Source: Nageia nagi (taxonomy: Eukaryota; Pinophyta). Taken from it: a stretch of DNA of 64,000 bases. The position numbers and the translations under genes were made by a program. Shown one piece after another: positions 1-10,799 of the stretch; position 1 is the first letter of the stretch; every line of letters starts with the position of its first letter. The notes under the pieces were generated by a model that was not told the DNA's origin, did no database searches, and saw nothing but the letters and a program-made list of their open reading frames with translations. The DNA is taken from the NCBI GenBank assembly GCA_050084985.1, contig JBITNC010000001.1:180544001-180608000 (forward strand). The letters run 5' to 3'.

Positions 1-739
1 ATACTGAATTAAATTTGATCATTAAAGACTATTTACTTTTTCAAAAGTTATGCAATAATAATAATAATTTTTTTTTGAAATAAATATTTACAATATTTAT
101 ACTATACAATGTCTTGCAGGGAATGCAAATTACCTCATCACCCGATAATGTTTTAAATAGATCTTGTTGATGGAAATAGGTAATTCTTAGGACCCGGTAA
201 CATCTTGTAACTTGAATGCATTATTTTGCATGGCTTGGGTAATGATGTAGGGCTCAATACAAAGAGAGTAAATTTTTTTGATGTCTTCTAGGTCTTGCAC
301 TTTCCACATCGCATTTGAGGATAATATCACCTAGTTCAAACTTCACCCAAGAAGATTTTTTCTTATCAAAACACCTCTTAACAATATGCTAGCGATACTA
401 AAATGAATCATATGCTTTATTATGATCTTATTTCAATTTTAAGAGCTGATAATATCAATATTGTAATGGCTCAAAGTTATGGTCTTCCATTTCTTGCAAG
501 ATTTTTAAAACTAGTAACTCCATGTGTACTGGTAACACTAGTATTTTGCCATATACCAATGCATATAGGGATGTATTTATTGCTAATTTTATACTAATTC
601 TATTAGCCCATAATGCATAGTCCAAATATGTATGTCACTATTTGGGATTCCCTTCAATTGTTCTCTTGATGATCTAGGTCAAATTTTTATTAGTTGATTC
701 AATTAACAAGTTATGTTGTGGGTAATAGTTTGAAAAGAA

Positions 740-1260
740 TAACTAGTAGATTCTATATCGAGCTACAAAGCTTGATAGATTGCTTTTAGTAAATGCCAAA
801 CCATTGTTTGACACTATAGTTTGTGGGATTTCAAAGTGGGTGATAATTTTTTTAATCATTTCCATTACCACTTCTTGATCTATATTTTTGCATGGCATTG
901 CTTCTGACCATCTAGTGAAGTAGTCTATTGCAATCAAAATAAATGTATGACCCACTAAGGAATTGGGGTTTATAACACCAACAAAGTCCATACCCCACTA
1001 TTTAAAAGGTTCTTCAACTATCATAGGTTTTAGAGGCATGACAGCTTATCTTCTTTTTCCCATAAATCTATTGCATTTATCACATTCTTGTGCAATCTTA
1101 AATGAATCCTGAAATATAATGGGCTAGTAGTATCTAGCTTGTAACACTTTTACTACTGTAGTAGGTCCACTTATATGAAGCATATGGGATGGAATTACTT
1201 GGCTCAGCTTGTTGATGTGTTCTAAAATGTTAAGTAGCCTTTTCTTTATGATAATCAATG
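740..1260 (-). pseudogene. Ty3/gypsy integrase fragment (gypsy A)
   Basis: Read on the minus strand this is the zinc-binding and catalytic part of a gypsy integrase. The zinc-finger end shows a CDKC pair near 1080-1090. After an in-frame stop follows the core start WGMDFVGVINPNS near 990, then FILIAIDYFTRWSEAMP and IVSNNGLAF, where the second catalytic Asp is replaced by Asn. The longest open stretch is 82 codons (743-991). Several stops break the rest, so it is dead. The layout resembles Tat-type gypsy integrases; the lineage is inferred. It belongs to the same minus-strand element as the gag pieces at 1900-2396 and 20822-21080. Protease, reverse transcriptase and RNase H should lie between gag and integrase but are missing, so an internal deletion is likely. 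Confidence 0.75.
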
Positions 1261-1899
1261 ATAAAAGGATATCTCAACATGTCAGGTCTTTCTTTCTTTG
1301 AGAATTATTTTCTTATTGTAGTAGAGTTTGTTTCACTTAAGGCACTAGTACTTAAGTTTGATACAATAGTACCTAGATTAAATGAGACTTGATGAATTAG
1401 TTCTAAGGTTGAGTTAAGGGAGTCTTAGCTTTCTTAGGTTTAGGTTGGGCTTGAGTGGGAGATCGATACTATCGAGTGGTTTAAGGCTACTATGGGGCTG
1501 CTAAATAAGTTACTCTAGTTTGAATACAATTTCTTTATTCTACAGCAAATCCTAGAATCTAAAAGTTGACCATTGTGAGGTCAGCAATAAGATCTAAATT
1601 AGGTTCTACCATCTGGTCAGAATGTAACCCCAAATAATTATGTTGATATATCACACATGAGTCTAGAAAATGAGGAGCTAAACATGGTGGACACCACTCT
1701 GTAATGTTCAAAGTAGCACTATATAAAGAATTAGTTATAACAACATTCTCAAATACTTTAGAAGGATTAGACTATTCTAATTGATTGACCCTAGGATGGA
1801 ATCTTGGTTGATATTGATTATCATATCTCATATAGTTAAAGCAATGATTCTACCTTTCTTATAGAGTGAGCTTGTTGGTTATATTTTTTATAGTTATCT
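1261..1899. other. Eroded spacer inside gypsy A, no gene seen
   Basis: AT-rich sequence between the integrase and gag remnants. I recognise no reverse transcriptase or protease motif on either strand. It is probably decayed or rearranged gypsy internal sequence. Confidence 0.4.
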
Positions 1900-2396
1900 C
1901 TAGCTACCTTATTCTCTCCTCTTCTTTAGATTTAGGTTTAGTACAAGTGCTTGTGGATGCAAGAGTATGTAATGCTAGTAGTTGATTTTTAATAGTAAGT
2001 TTGGGAGGAGGTGGTAAGGCCAAAACTCCAAGGTGACCTATTTGTAAAGTCTATTGAGGAGGCAAATTTGGAAACACAAGCATGATTATTTTGGGTTGCA
2101 TTTTACCAAAGGATACCAAGGTATGTTTTGTAGTCTTTACTATTTGGTAAACACCTAGGAATGTGTCTCTTAACATAACAATAAGCATATTGAGGTTAGA
2201 AATAAAAGCTTTTCAATAATATACCAGAGCTTGACCATTTGTTGGTCTTATTATTGCTAGTATGGATTTCTATGTTATTTAAAACTTGATATTAAAATCA
2301 TCAATAGATTCATGCAGATGCCTTTTGATATATGCTATGAGGCTAAAGAATGTGCTATCATCACCATTTGCAAAAAATCTTTTAATCAAGGCCTAA
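1900..2396 (-). pseudogene. gypsy A gag, C-terminal part
   Basis: On the minus strand this reads as the retrotransposon gag domain: FFANGDDSTFFSLIAYIKR, HLHESIDDFNIKF, then ALVYY and a segment rich in basic and hydrophobic residues, interrupted by stops. The order (DDF motif, then ALxYYxKAF) fits plant gypsy gag proteins. The reading joins across the Copia insertion to 20822-21080, which holds the upstream half. This is direct evidence that the large element 2402-20816 landed inside this gag. Confidence 0.6.
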
Positions 2397-2401
2397 CACA
2401 A
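2397..2401. repeat. Target-site duplication CACAA (left) of outer Copia-type element
   Basis: CACAA directly precedes the TG of the left LTR and recurs at 20817-20821 directly after the CA of the right LTR. With the gag reading restored across the gap, this fixes both ends of the 18.4-kb insertion. Confidence 0.85.
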
Positions 2402-2868
2402 TGAAGGAACCAACACTAATAAGATAATTCTTAAACCATAAAGATCACATGAAAGCTCATAATTAAATCTAACAAATACACAAAGTAATCTCACAACACA
2501 AGATATAAAGTGGTTTTTCCAACTAGGAGTACATCCATTAACTAGATCTCTCAAATACAACTCTCTTATAATTCTCATAATCTCAACTTCTACACTTATA
2601 TCCTATAGCATATCCTTACTCCACAATTGGTATGTCATTACAAAGAGGGAGCCTTCTATTTTAAGGCCAAAATCCTTCTTTGGATGACTTAAGTATGACA
2701 TGCACATCTTTGACCCAAGGGGCATGCTCATGACTTGGAATGTAGAACAAGTTACATTATTATATTCACTAAAATACTTAAGGTATCAAATAATACCCTT
2801 AAGTATTAGTGAATTTACATAGAAGATTTAATACATATATTTACAATAATGCATTATACATTCTAACA
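2402..2868 (-). repeat. 3' LTR of outer element
   Basis: Begins TGAAGGAACCAAC and ends ATTCTAACA on the plus strand. It is the counterpart of 20340-20816 and of the LTRs at 25773, 33802, 42279 and 47080. The adjoining plus-strand run TTCCCCTTAATGCAATATTG is the complement of the polypurine tract and marks this as the 3' LTR in element orientation. Confidence 0.85.
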
Positions 2869-2884
2869 CTTCCCCTTAATGCAA
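2869..2884 (-). promoter_or_regulatory. Polypurine tract of outer element
   Basis: On the minus strand GCATTAAGGGGAAG directly precedes the 3' LTR, matching GCATTAAGGGGGAA before the 3' LTR of the nested plus-strand Copia at 17436-17449. It is the site from which plus-strand DNA synthesis would be primed. Confidence 0.7.
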
Positions 2885-3624
2885 TATTGGGATAGAAAAA
2901 GTAAGAGAAGAAGAACTAGAGAAAGTAATAGAGTTCTCCTCCAAATAGATACAACAGAGATGAGAACTTTTCACATATTTGTGAAGTAAGAAAGATCTAG
3001 TTTGAGACTCATTGCTTTACACATACAATCATTAACTATAACTAGTTTCAATGTACATGAAGTAGTCATCCAATTGGAAGTCTGAAGAGTCTTGAAGAGC
3101 CTACATACTTGAGGTAAGCAACCTACAGTCTCAAAGGAAACTGTAAATCATAAGCAGCTCAAATAACAAGATTAGGTAGATGCATCATATTCATATCAAC
3201 AAGGATAGATGAATCAAACTATCCATACACTAATCATAATAAAGCATATAAAGATGTCAAGAAATCATAAATACACAACAACAAGGATGACATAAATCAT
3301 CAACTATGATATCTAAGAATATCACTTATGCATATATCAAGACAAGTGCACTATCAACTAATTGATATGTAGTTGTTGCATGCTATTGTATTTGTTTTAT
3401 ATGAGGGATGTCATCATAACAATACAACCAACTAGACATTTGCTCCTTCTTGATGATAACTTCAACAAAAAAATACATGTGTGAAATTGTGACATGAATC
3501 AAGCCATGAAGAAATGCCAATGTGACTAACATGGACAGCAAGATATAAAAGCAAAACAAATAGCATAAGGTACAAAATGCCATCTTAAGTACCATATTAA
3601 GATGCATAAAGCCACAAGGTGCCA

Positions 3625-3785
3625 TACACTTGACTTGACCAAGAGTGAGTCAAGATGCCATAATAAATAAATTTGACTTTAGCAAGAGGGAGTCAAGATG
3701 CCACAACAAAGAAACTTGACTTTACCAAGAGTGAGTCAAGACATCACATAAATAAACTTATCTATACCAAGAGTGAGCTAAGTAT
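3625..3785. repeat. 43-bp tandem repeat, about four units
   Basis: The motif CAAGAGTGAGTCAAG recurs at about 3640, 3683, 3726 and 3768, a 42-43 bp period. It lies in the 3' UTR part of the outer element, next to the larger 70-bp array. Confidence 0.75.
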
Positions 3786-3944
3786 AAGTCCAACTTAACC
3801 ATACTGCTAGTTAAGAGGAAAATGATGAAATTGGTAGCATGAATCAATCGAATTGATTCAAATTTCATCAAAAATATGTAATTAATCCATTTTCATGGAT
3901 CAAGCTTTCATCATCATGGAAGAAGAAAAGAGTGTGGCCATGAG

Positions 3945-4890
3945 TGCACTATAACCCATCATAAAGATGCCAAGCCAATGCTTATAGTCACCAAAAGATA
4001 CTTGAATTTATGTTGCAATATAAGTAATCATAGAGATGCCAAGCCAATACTTATAATCAATGAAATATACTTAGATTTATGTTGCACTATAAGTCATCAT
4101 GGATATGCCAAGCCAATACTTATAATCAATCAAAGATACTTGGATTTATGTTGCACTATAAGTCATCATGAAGATGCCAAGCTAATAATTATAGTCAACA
4201 AAAGATACTTGAATTTATTATGCACTATAAATCATCATAGAGGATGTCAAGCTAATACTTATAATCAATAAAAGATACTTGGATTTATGTTGCACTATAA
4301 GTAATCATGGAGATGCCAAGCCAATACTTATAGTCAACAAAAGATACTTGGATTTGTGTTGCACTATAAGTCATCATAGAGATGCTAAGCCAATACTTAT
4401 AGTCAATGAAAAGATATTTAGATTTATGTTGCACTATAAGTCATCACAAATATGCCAAGCTAATACTTATAGTCAATAAAAGATACTTGGATTTATGTTG
4501 CACTATGAGTCATCACAGAGATGCCAAGATAATACTTATAGTCAATGAAAGATATTATGTTGCACTATAAGTCATCACAGAGATGCCAAGTCAATACTTA
4601 TAATTAATGAAAAGATACTTGAATTTATGTTACACTATAAGTCATCATAAAGATGCCAAGCCAATACTTATAGTCAATGAAAAGATACTTAGATTTATGT
4701 TGCACTATAAGTCATCACGAAGATGCCAAGCCAATACTTATAGTCAATAAAAAGATACTTGGATTTATGTTACACTATAATTCATCATGGAGATGCCAAG
4801 CTAATACTTATAGTCAACAAATGATAATTGGATTTATTGTGCACTATAAGTCATCATAGAGGATGCCAAGCCAATACTTATAGTCACTTA
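3945..4890. repeat. 69-70 bp tandem array, 14 units
   Basis: GATGCCAAG or a one-base variant recurs at 3966, 4035, 4104, 4173, 4243, 4312, 4381, 4451, 4520, 4582, 4652, 4722, 4792 and 4862, a steady 69-70 bp period with one 62-bp unit. Each unit also holds GCACTATAAGTCATCA and CTTATAGTCA. The same motif occurs once in the 3' UTR of related elements (about 17020-17060 in the nested Copia, 26640-26700 and 43140-43200), so the array is a local expansion. Short open frames across it arise from the repeat and are not genes. Confidence 0.9.
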
Positions 4891-4919
4891 CTGTATATAA
4901 AACATGTGTTGATTATCAG

Positions 4920-5260
4920 TATAATAGAGAACATGCATATACAAGTTCTTCACATATGGATAATTGAATAGTGTCAAAGGACACATAAGAGTTCCTCATA
5001 TATGGATAACTGAACAATACAAGATACACTAAAGAAATAGAGTATGCACATATGATTTCCTCACATATGGGTAATTGAACAATGCCAAAAGACACATAAG
5101 AGTTCTTCACATATGGATAACTGAACAATGCAAGAGAGGCTAAAAAATAGAATATGCACATATGAGTTTCTCACATATGGATAACTAAATAGTGCCAAAA
5201 GACACATAACAGTTCCTCACATATGGATAACTAAACAATGCAAGAGTGGCCAAGTTGTGT
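4920..5260. repeat. About 110-bp repeats with CTCACATATGGATAA motif
   Basis: The pattern GTTCCTCACATATGGATAACTGAA recurs roughly every 50-60 bp, grouped into about three 110-bp units that start near 4934, 5046 and 5156. It corresponds, reversed and diverged, to the hairpin repeats at 16535-16975 in the nested Copia 3' UTR. A perfect AAGTTC/GAACTT stem survives just beyond it, near 5256-5290. Confidence 0.7.
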
Positions 5261-5614
5261 AATAAGTTCCTCATGTAGAGCGAACTTACCACGAAGGTGT
5301 ACAAACAAAATCAACATAATACAGTACACAATCAATGAAATATGCATGTAACAATTCCATAAACAAAAGAGACATGGATTTAGTAATATAATTCATTTAA
5401 AAATGGATCCATCTTCCCAACATGGAAGTAACAACAAAATGTATATGAATAGAGCTATAGTTGTCTCATCAAGAGCTTGCTTGAATTTGGAAAATTTTTC
5501 ATCCATATTATAATAACAAATCAAGAATTTAATAAGAATTCAATCAATACTCCCCCTAGAGGGATATGTCACCAAATCAAATTCAGAATGGGGCTTGGTG
5601 AATAAAGGATGCAT

Positions 5615-7950
5615 GGTTTTGGTGTAGGAATGTCCATTCCATACTAGAATGGTTGATTGCTATGATTGAGATTATGGGTCAATTTTAGTAGGACTCATAG
5701 AAGGTTGAGATGGGATGTCCTCTAAAATGTAAATACCAAAGTGTCAAAGGATATAATTATATTGGAAATCTCTTTTCTTTGATTATTATTTTAATCATCA
5801 CATTCCATAGTGGCTATTACTTACATCATGCCTAAGTTGTATCTCAATCTCTTATGCTTGTAATTGCAACATATTTTTCTCAGCTAGTAGTTTATTATGC
5901 TCGGCCAAGAGTTCATGGTAATGTTGTATACATATAGCTTTCTCTTGTTGTAGCATATCATAATGTTGGCCCATTATCTCCATCTCAACCTTTGTTATAG
6001 CCAATTCATGACAAAGGTAGGCATTCTCTAAGTTTGCCCATATGTTTATTTTCATATTAGAACTTAGGGAAGAATTTTCCATGTGTGCAATAAAATTCGC
6101 TATGGAAGTCATGATGAACAACCTATCATTCATGAGTAAACTATCTAATTTAATAATCAAGAGGAGAGAGAAAAAATAGCATAGTGATGACTCAGTCATT
6201 ACGTAGCTTAATGGTATTATCATTATTACCATCCTAACATGACATGATGCATATGAATTCACACAATTAAATGAGTGGTAGGTGAGATATTTTATCATCA
6301 TAAATCTTTTTCTCTAGTTGTAATAATTATTATAGTTTGAATATATCAAATCATAGGCATTATAAATAGCTATAAATGACCCTTGCTTGTCATTTGATAC
6401 TTTGCATTTATGATTTAAACTATTATCCATCATGGATGTGTCTCAATTTCATACCCTATCGAGCGATCTCTAAGATAACATAGTGTATTGTAGTGTTCAT
6501 GCAACTTTATAAACTCATGCTTTGATCATGTATTAGGTTTTATTACAACAATGACTAGTATTTCTGTAATTGTATCCAGATGATCATTATGGTATTTGCA
6601 TGATTCTTCATCTCAATCATGAGGATCATGTTCATCGATTATTTTATTTGCTTAGTAGGCTTAATTGGACATGGCATATAATGTTCTATACTTTTTTCAA
6701 TCACTATCTATTGTAATTTGTACACTACATTGGACTGCCATGCCTACAACCATAGGAGTATTTCAAACCATTCATTATTACATGGGCAATTTGTCATCAT
6801 GGGCTTCAATGGTCATCCACATACTCTTTTCCCATTGCTTGATGAGGTGAACATCATATTTTGTACCATAAATTTTCATTTTATTATCACTTTTTTCCTA
6901 TTTCATATCAATACCTTTTGGTATTGGACACATCTAACTCTAGCATATTTGAAGATGATGCTAGTTCTTCAAATTTTGGTGACCATGTACTAGACTAGCA
7001 TTAATCATGTTGTAAGTGCCACCCACTTGGGCTTGTCAGTGGAAATCTTTTCTAATGTTGTAATAAAATAAAGGATAAGGTCACATTGGTTATTATGTTT
7101 GTATGGTTGATCCATTTTAATATTCTCATTTATGATAGATGATCTAGTTAGTTTGGAATTCTATAAATTCATTGTATTCTAGTTGATCATCATCATTTTC
7201 ACTTGTGTATGAAACCTTCAGAGAGAGATGACTCACTTTTTCAATCATCATGGATATGACCATTTTCCAAGGTCTACATGCAAATATTTCTTAATATGTT
7301 ATTTATCAATGTATTCAAGTTCAAGTCTTATAATATGCTTACACTGCATTGCAGATTGTGATGCGATAAAACCTAGTTTGCATACAAGGTGATAGAAGTC
7401 TCTGTTGATGGGTAATCTACTTTAACCATCACTTGGAGGATACTGAGCAGTTGTACCTTATACTAACACTTATTTTTCATCCAAATTGGACATGGAAGAT
7501 CAATCTTTATTATTCATAGACACCTTTTATCTTCCATTTTTTGCACTATGCAGGTCCTGCAAGTCTACATCCTCAGGAGGACTATCACCCTTATATTGTT
7601 GCGCTTATAGTATGGCAATGAGATCTTCATTGGGAGTCCACTTATGTTGCATGACTCACATAATAAGGGGATAAATTGGTGTACTACCCATTTTTCAATA
7701 TTAGGTGTTATTTTTCCCTGATTACTCATGATGCATTATTCCATATACCTAGTTCTCCTATTACAAATCTTGAGAGTTCTAACTCCAACTCTCCTAATCA
7801 TAATTCTACTTAGTTTGGCTATCCACTTGGGCATGTGAGTGGAATTTTTTAGAAATATTATTTTTATTCTTATCTTGTATTAAATCATTTATTGGATAAA
7901 GTTCCAAGTTTTTAAGATAAGTTGAAAATACAATAATTTTAATTTAAAGA
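5615..7950 (-). other. Unidentified cargo replacing gag-pol in the outer element
   Basis: Copia similarity stops after the GGGCTTGGTGAATAAA match near 5610 and resumes only in the leader near 7960. The 2.3 kb between shows no protease, integrase, reverse transcriptase or RNase H motif on either strand. It holds one 149-codon minus-strand frame (5852-6301) and scattered short frames. One minus-strand stretch near 7520-7660 reads HKWTPNEDLIAIL before a stop, which could be a decayed DNA-binding helix motif, but this is weak. Origin unknown. Confidence 0.45.
5852..6301 (-). CDS. Hypothetical 149-aa protein with C-terminal coiled coil, inside the cargo
   Basis: I do not recognise this protein. 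The first third is rich in Cys, Tyr and hydrophobic residues with a possible membrane-like stretch (residues about 35-55). From about residue 70 on it is helical and charged, and the end (QQEKAICIQHYHELLAEHN, then KLLAEKNMLQLQA) has leucine heptad spacing typical of a coiled coil. No transposase or gag motif is visible. It lies where gag-pol should be in a non-autonomous element, in the element's own sense. It may be a remnant of a captured host gene or of a gag-like protein, or chance. No intron boundary or ribosome context was identified. Confidence 0.25.
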   Translation of the reverse strand: MMIKYLTYHSFNCVNSYASCHVRMVIMIIPLSYVMTESSLCYFFSLLLIIKLDSLLMNDRLFIMTSIANFIAHMENSSLSSNMKINIWANLENAYLCHELAITKVEMEIMGQHYDMLQQEKAICIQHYHELLAEHNKLLAEKNMLQLQA

Positions 7951-8717
7951 CATTGTAAACAATGATGCACATAAAATAGAATAATGCTAGTAAGCAAAGA
8001 TGAGAAAACCCTCGTGTTTGTAGAACAAATCACCATAGCATAGCATAAAAAAGAATACCATAGAATATAGAGTGACATTATTGAGGCTTCTTATCTTGTC
8101 TAAAATTAGGCCTTCACCTAGATGCCCACACAAGAGGAGCCTAGGTCCTACCAATCCTCAACTAGTTCTCCTTAAGTAGCAATATGCTCTCACAAGGAGA
8201 TGTATGAGCTATTTTCTAAGGTTTAAATATTTATTGGATTGCAAAAATTATTAATCTTGATTAGGTTTCAAGTTATCCTCCTAGGTTATTAGGATAATCC
8301 TTGAATGGACGTGCAGATATGTGGTATTACTACACACATACCTATCCACCTATTAGAGTTAAATCTAGACCAATAGAGGACTTAGGGGAAATTAAATAGT
8401 ACGGACTTTTCACCACTTGGATCATCAAACTTAAAGGCTCCAATTTGTCTATCCTCACCTCATGGCTCTCCAAACAAGTCATGTTGTAGAATATACATGC
8501 AGATGTGTTCATTTTAAGAAGTTGCTCATTTCAATGTTTGCATTTTTGTTTGCATAAGAAAATAAATCAAAACATGAAACATAAAAGAGCATAAGTAAAA
8601 CATCATCCATTCAATAACTTAAAACCTAAGTGTCCAATGGGTTTTGTTCACCAACCCTTAAAGTATATTGTTACATCATCTCTTATTTTGCACAAGTTCA
8701 TTAACTTTGCATAAGAG
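7951..8717 (-). other. Outer element leader, gag-proximal part
   Basis: Matches the leader of the minus-strand Copia at 31060-31720 (shared CTTCACCTAGATGCCCACA and CTCACCTCATGGCTC blocks). It is also an inverted match to about 11860-12480 in the nested Copia leader. It ends at the AAGAG insertion site and resumes at 17953. Confidence 0.65.
8713..8717. repeat. Target-site duplication AAGAG (left) of nested Copia
   Basis: AAGAG precedes the TG of the 5' LTR and recurs at 17953-17957 immediately after the CA of the 3' LTR. Confidence 0.9.
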
Positions 8718-9221
8718 TGTTAGAATTTGTAATGAAATATTGTGGATATCTAAACTCCTTGTAAGTTCAATTAATCACTTAAAAGATATGTAGATACCTT
8801 AAGGGATTAATTGAATTCTTTATTATGTATGGACTTTGACCTAACCATGGGGTTAGTTGGTAGGTTAAAGTTAGGTCACACATTTATTGTAACCCTAACC
8901 TAACCCTTGGGTTAAAGGGAGGTTAGGGAGGTGCTCTCAAGCTATAAATAGAGGGCCTCTCCTCTTGTAAACACATCTAAGTTTTGGAGTAGGATTACTC
9001 TACTAGGTTGTGTAGGAGAGAGCAAGAGAAAAGTTGTAAGAGAGGCATAGATTGAGAATAGAGAACTAGTTGTGGATGTACTCCCAAGGAGGGAGGAACC
9101 ACATTATATTGGTGTCATATTGTGTGAATGTGTTAGTAGCTTGTAGATGTTGCATGTTGAATGTGATTGAGCTTTCTATAGTCTTGGACCTTTGGGAATT
9201 AGAGTAGTGCTAATTCTCTCA
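8718..9221 (+). repeat. 5' LTR of nested Copia
   Basis: Starts TGTTAGAATTTG and ends CTAATTCTCTCA. It carries a TATA box at 8943-8950 preceded by two inverted-repeat blocks, GACCTAAC/GTTAGGTC (8838-8877) and CCCTAACC/GGTTAGGG (8893-8928). Confidence 0.95.
8943..8950 (+). promoter_or_regulatory. TATA box of Copia LTR promoter
   Basis: TATAAATA in CTATAAATAGAGGGCCTC, the expected place for the U3 promoter. The copy in the 3' LTR is at 17675-17682. Confidence 0.7.
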
Positions 9222-9223
9222 AT

Positions 9224-9236
9224 TGGTATCTAGAGC
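9224..9236 (+). promoter_or_regulatory. Primer-binding site, initiator tRNA-Met type
   Basis: TGGTATCTAGAGC lies two bases after the LTR. It equals the usual Copia PBS TGGTATCAGAGC with one inserted T, so priming may be weakened. Confidence 0.8.
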
Positions 9237-9724
9237 TTGGTGTGGAAGCTCTTCTTCTACATTTTGGAGGTGCTTCATTCTTCTCAAATTTGAAGATCTT
9301 AATCCTAATCTTCATTGTGAGGTAAAATGTTTGCAAAGGTATAACCTTCTATCCTTCGTTAACTAAGTTCATTATGATACTAATCTTTTGTATGATTATG
9401 CTAGCTCAATGTCTTAGCAATACCATAATATATTTTTGCTACTCTCTTCTTACTAACAATATTTTATGTTAGTAATATATTTTTAATGTACAAAGAAAAT
9501 GTTTTTTTCTTTGAGCAAAAATATATTATCTTATTGAAAAAAAAAAAAATTCAATAGTCTTTTGTGAAAAATATCAAAAAAAAGAGGAAGGTGCAATTTT
9601 TTATATATGTTATTGTTGAAATAAAGTAGAGGACTTTATTTACAAAGTTTTTGAAATATTTACAATATTTTTCATATAAAAATAAAAAAAATATAAAATT
9701 TTTGAGGGAACAAATAAAAGGGTT

Positions 9725-10790
9725 CATTGGGAAGGCACACGAATTGTTTGACAAAATGCCTCATCAAGATGCTGTCTCATTGCACAGCTCCTCAAATTGT
9801 TTGTAACGCTGCAAGGTGCAGCCACCGTTTCATGGCATGTATTGATCATAGGATATGCACCAACAATGGCAAATGGTGAAAGGGAAGTGCAGACAACATC
9901 TCATGGACTGTCTTGCACATGCGAAATGTTGCAAGGCTCCACACAGTCATATTTTCATGGCCTGCACTGATCATAGACACAGGCTCCATGAAGTGTTTAG
10001 TGTGTAATGGCTAGCATCAATCCAATTTGCTTCTTCCTTCGCCAGCTCTTACCAAATTCTCTCACCTCCCTATCTTCTATATTGGGCACATATAATGCTC
10101 TATTTTCTCCATGTTTTTTCCTCACGTGAGGTTACTACTCGCATCTTTTTGATTTTGGCATACGCCCGCGAAGTTTTCGACTATATGGTGATAGAGACGT
10201 GTAAGGAGGCATCATACTAATAGGCTCTAAGTATACCATTTAGACCCACTAAACACTCATATAAAATCTCTGACACGAACAACTACAGCAACGTAAAAAA
10301 TAGCCATTATAAAAATGACATCAATGGAGTAAATCTCTGACTATATGTCTGAACAAGACGTCTTCTCATGGATTGATATTTTTTTACCAAAGACATGGCT
10401 TTCCTCGATAGGCATTGACACTACTAAATACAAATAGCGGTAGTAGTCCAACCGACAGCCTCCTCCCACAGACTGCTCCCACTCATGCTCCCTCTCTATG
10501 GCCTACTTGCATGCATCCACCTCACGTGCACGAAATTGTTTGACAAATGCATGATTCAGACATAGTTTCATGGAATGCAATGATCATAGGAGATGCACCA
10601 AAATGGAATATTGAAAGGCTATGCATGCGATGCATGGTGTAGACAAAGTTTCTTAGACTGTAATAATTGTAGGAGATGTACAAAATGGATACATTGAATA
10701 GCTCCATGAGCTGTTTCCCTCCACGATGCTACAGACATCGTTTCATGGACTAAAATGATCGTAGGATATCCACCATCTCCTGATCACCCT
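9725..10790 (+). pseudogene. Captured PPR (PLS-class) gene fragments in the Copia leader
   Basis: At least seven decayed pentatricopeptide-repeat motifs are readable on the plus strand in shifting frames: KAHELFDKMPHQDAVS (9732-9779), AATVSWHVLIIGYAP (from 9818), NISWTVLHMRNVAR (from 9895), TVIFSWPALII (about 9943-9975), DSDIVSWNAMIIGDA (from 10553), VDKVS-stop-TVIIVGDVQNG (from 10639) and ATDIVSWTKMIVGY (from 10728). The xxVSWxxMIxGY signature is typical of plant PLS-class PPR proteins, which bind organellar RNA. The last three SW positions are 84 and 93 bp apart; 93 bp is one 31-residue repeat. Frameshifts and stops show it is not translated whole. No Copia protein belongs in this position, so it is most simply captured host sequence. 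The segment 10000-10500 between the two motif clusters is unrecognised. Confidence 0.75.
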
Positions 10791-10799
10791 CACCTCCTC

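Noticed and set aside
3978-4859. Three short plus-strand frames with repeated LDLCCTISHH peptides
   Set aside because: They follow the 69-70 bp tandem array, and the frame breaks whenever unit length changes, so they are not genes.
3945-4890. CRISPR-like array
   Set aside because: Units are contiguous, with no constant repeat and unique spacer pattern, and the context is a plant retrotransposon.
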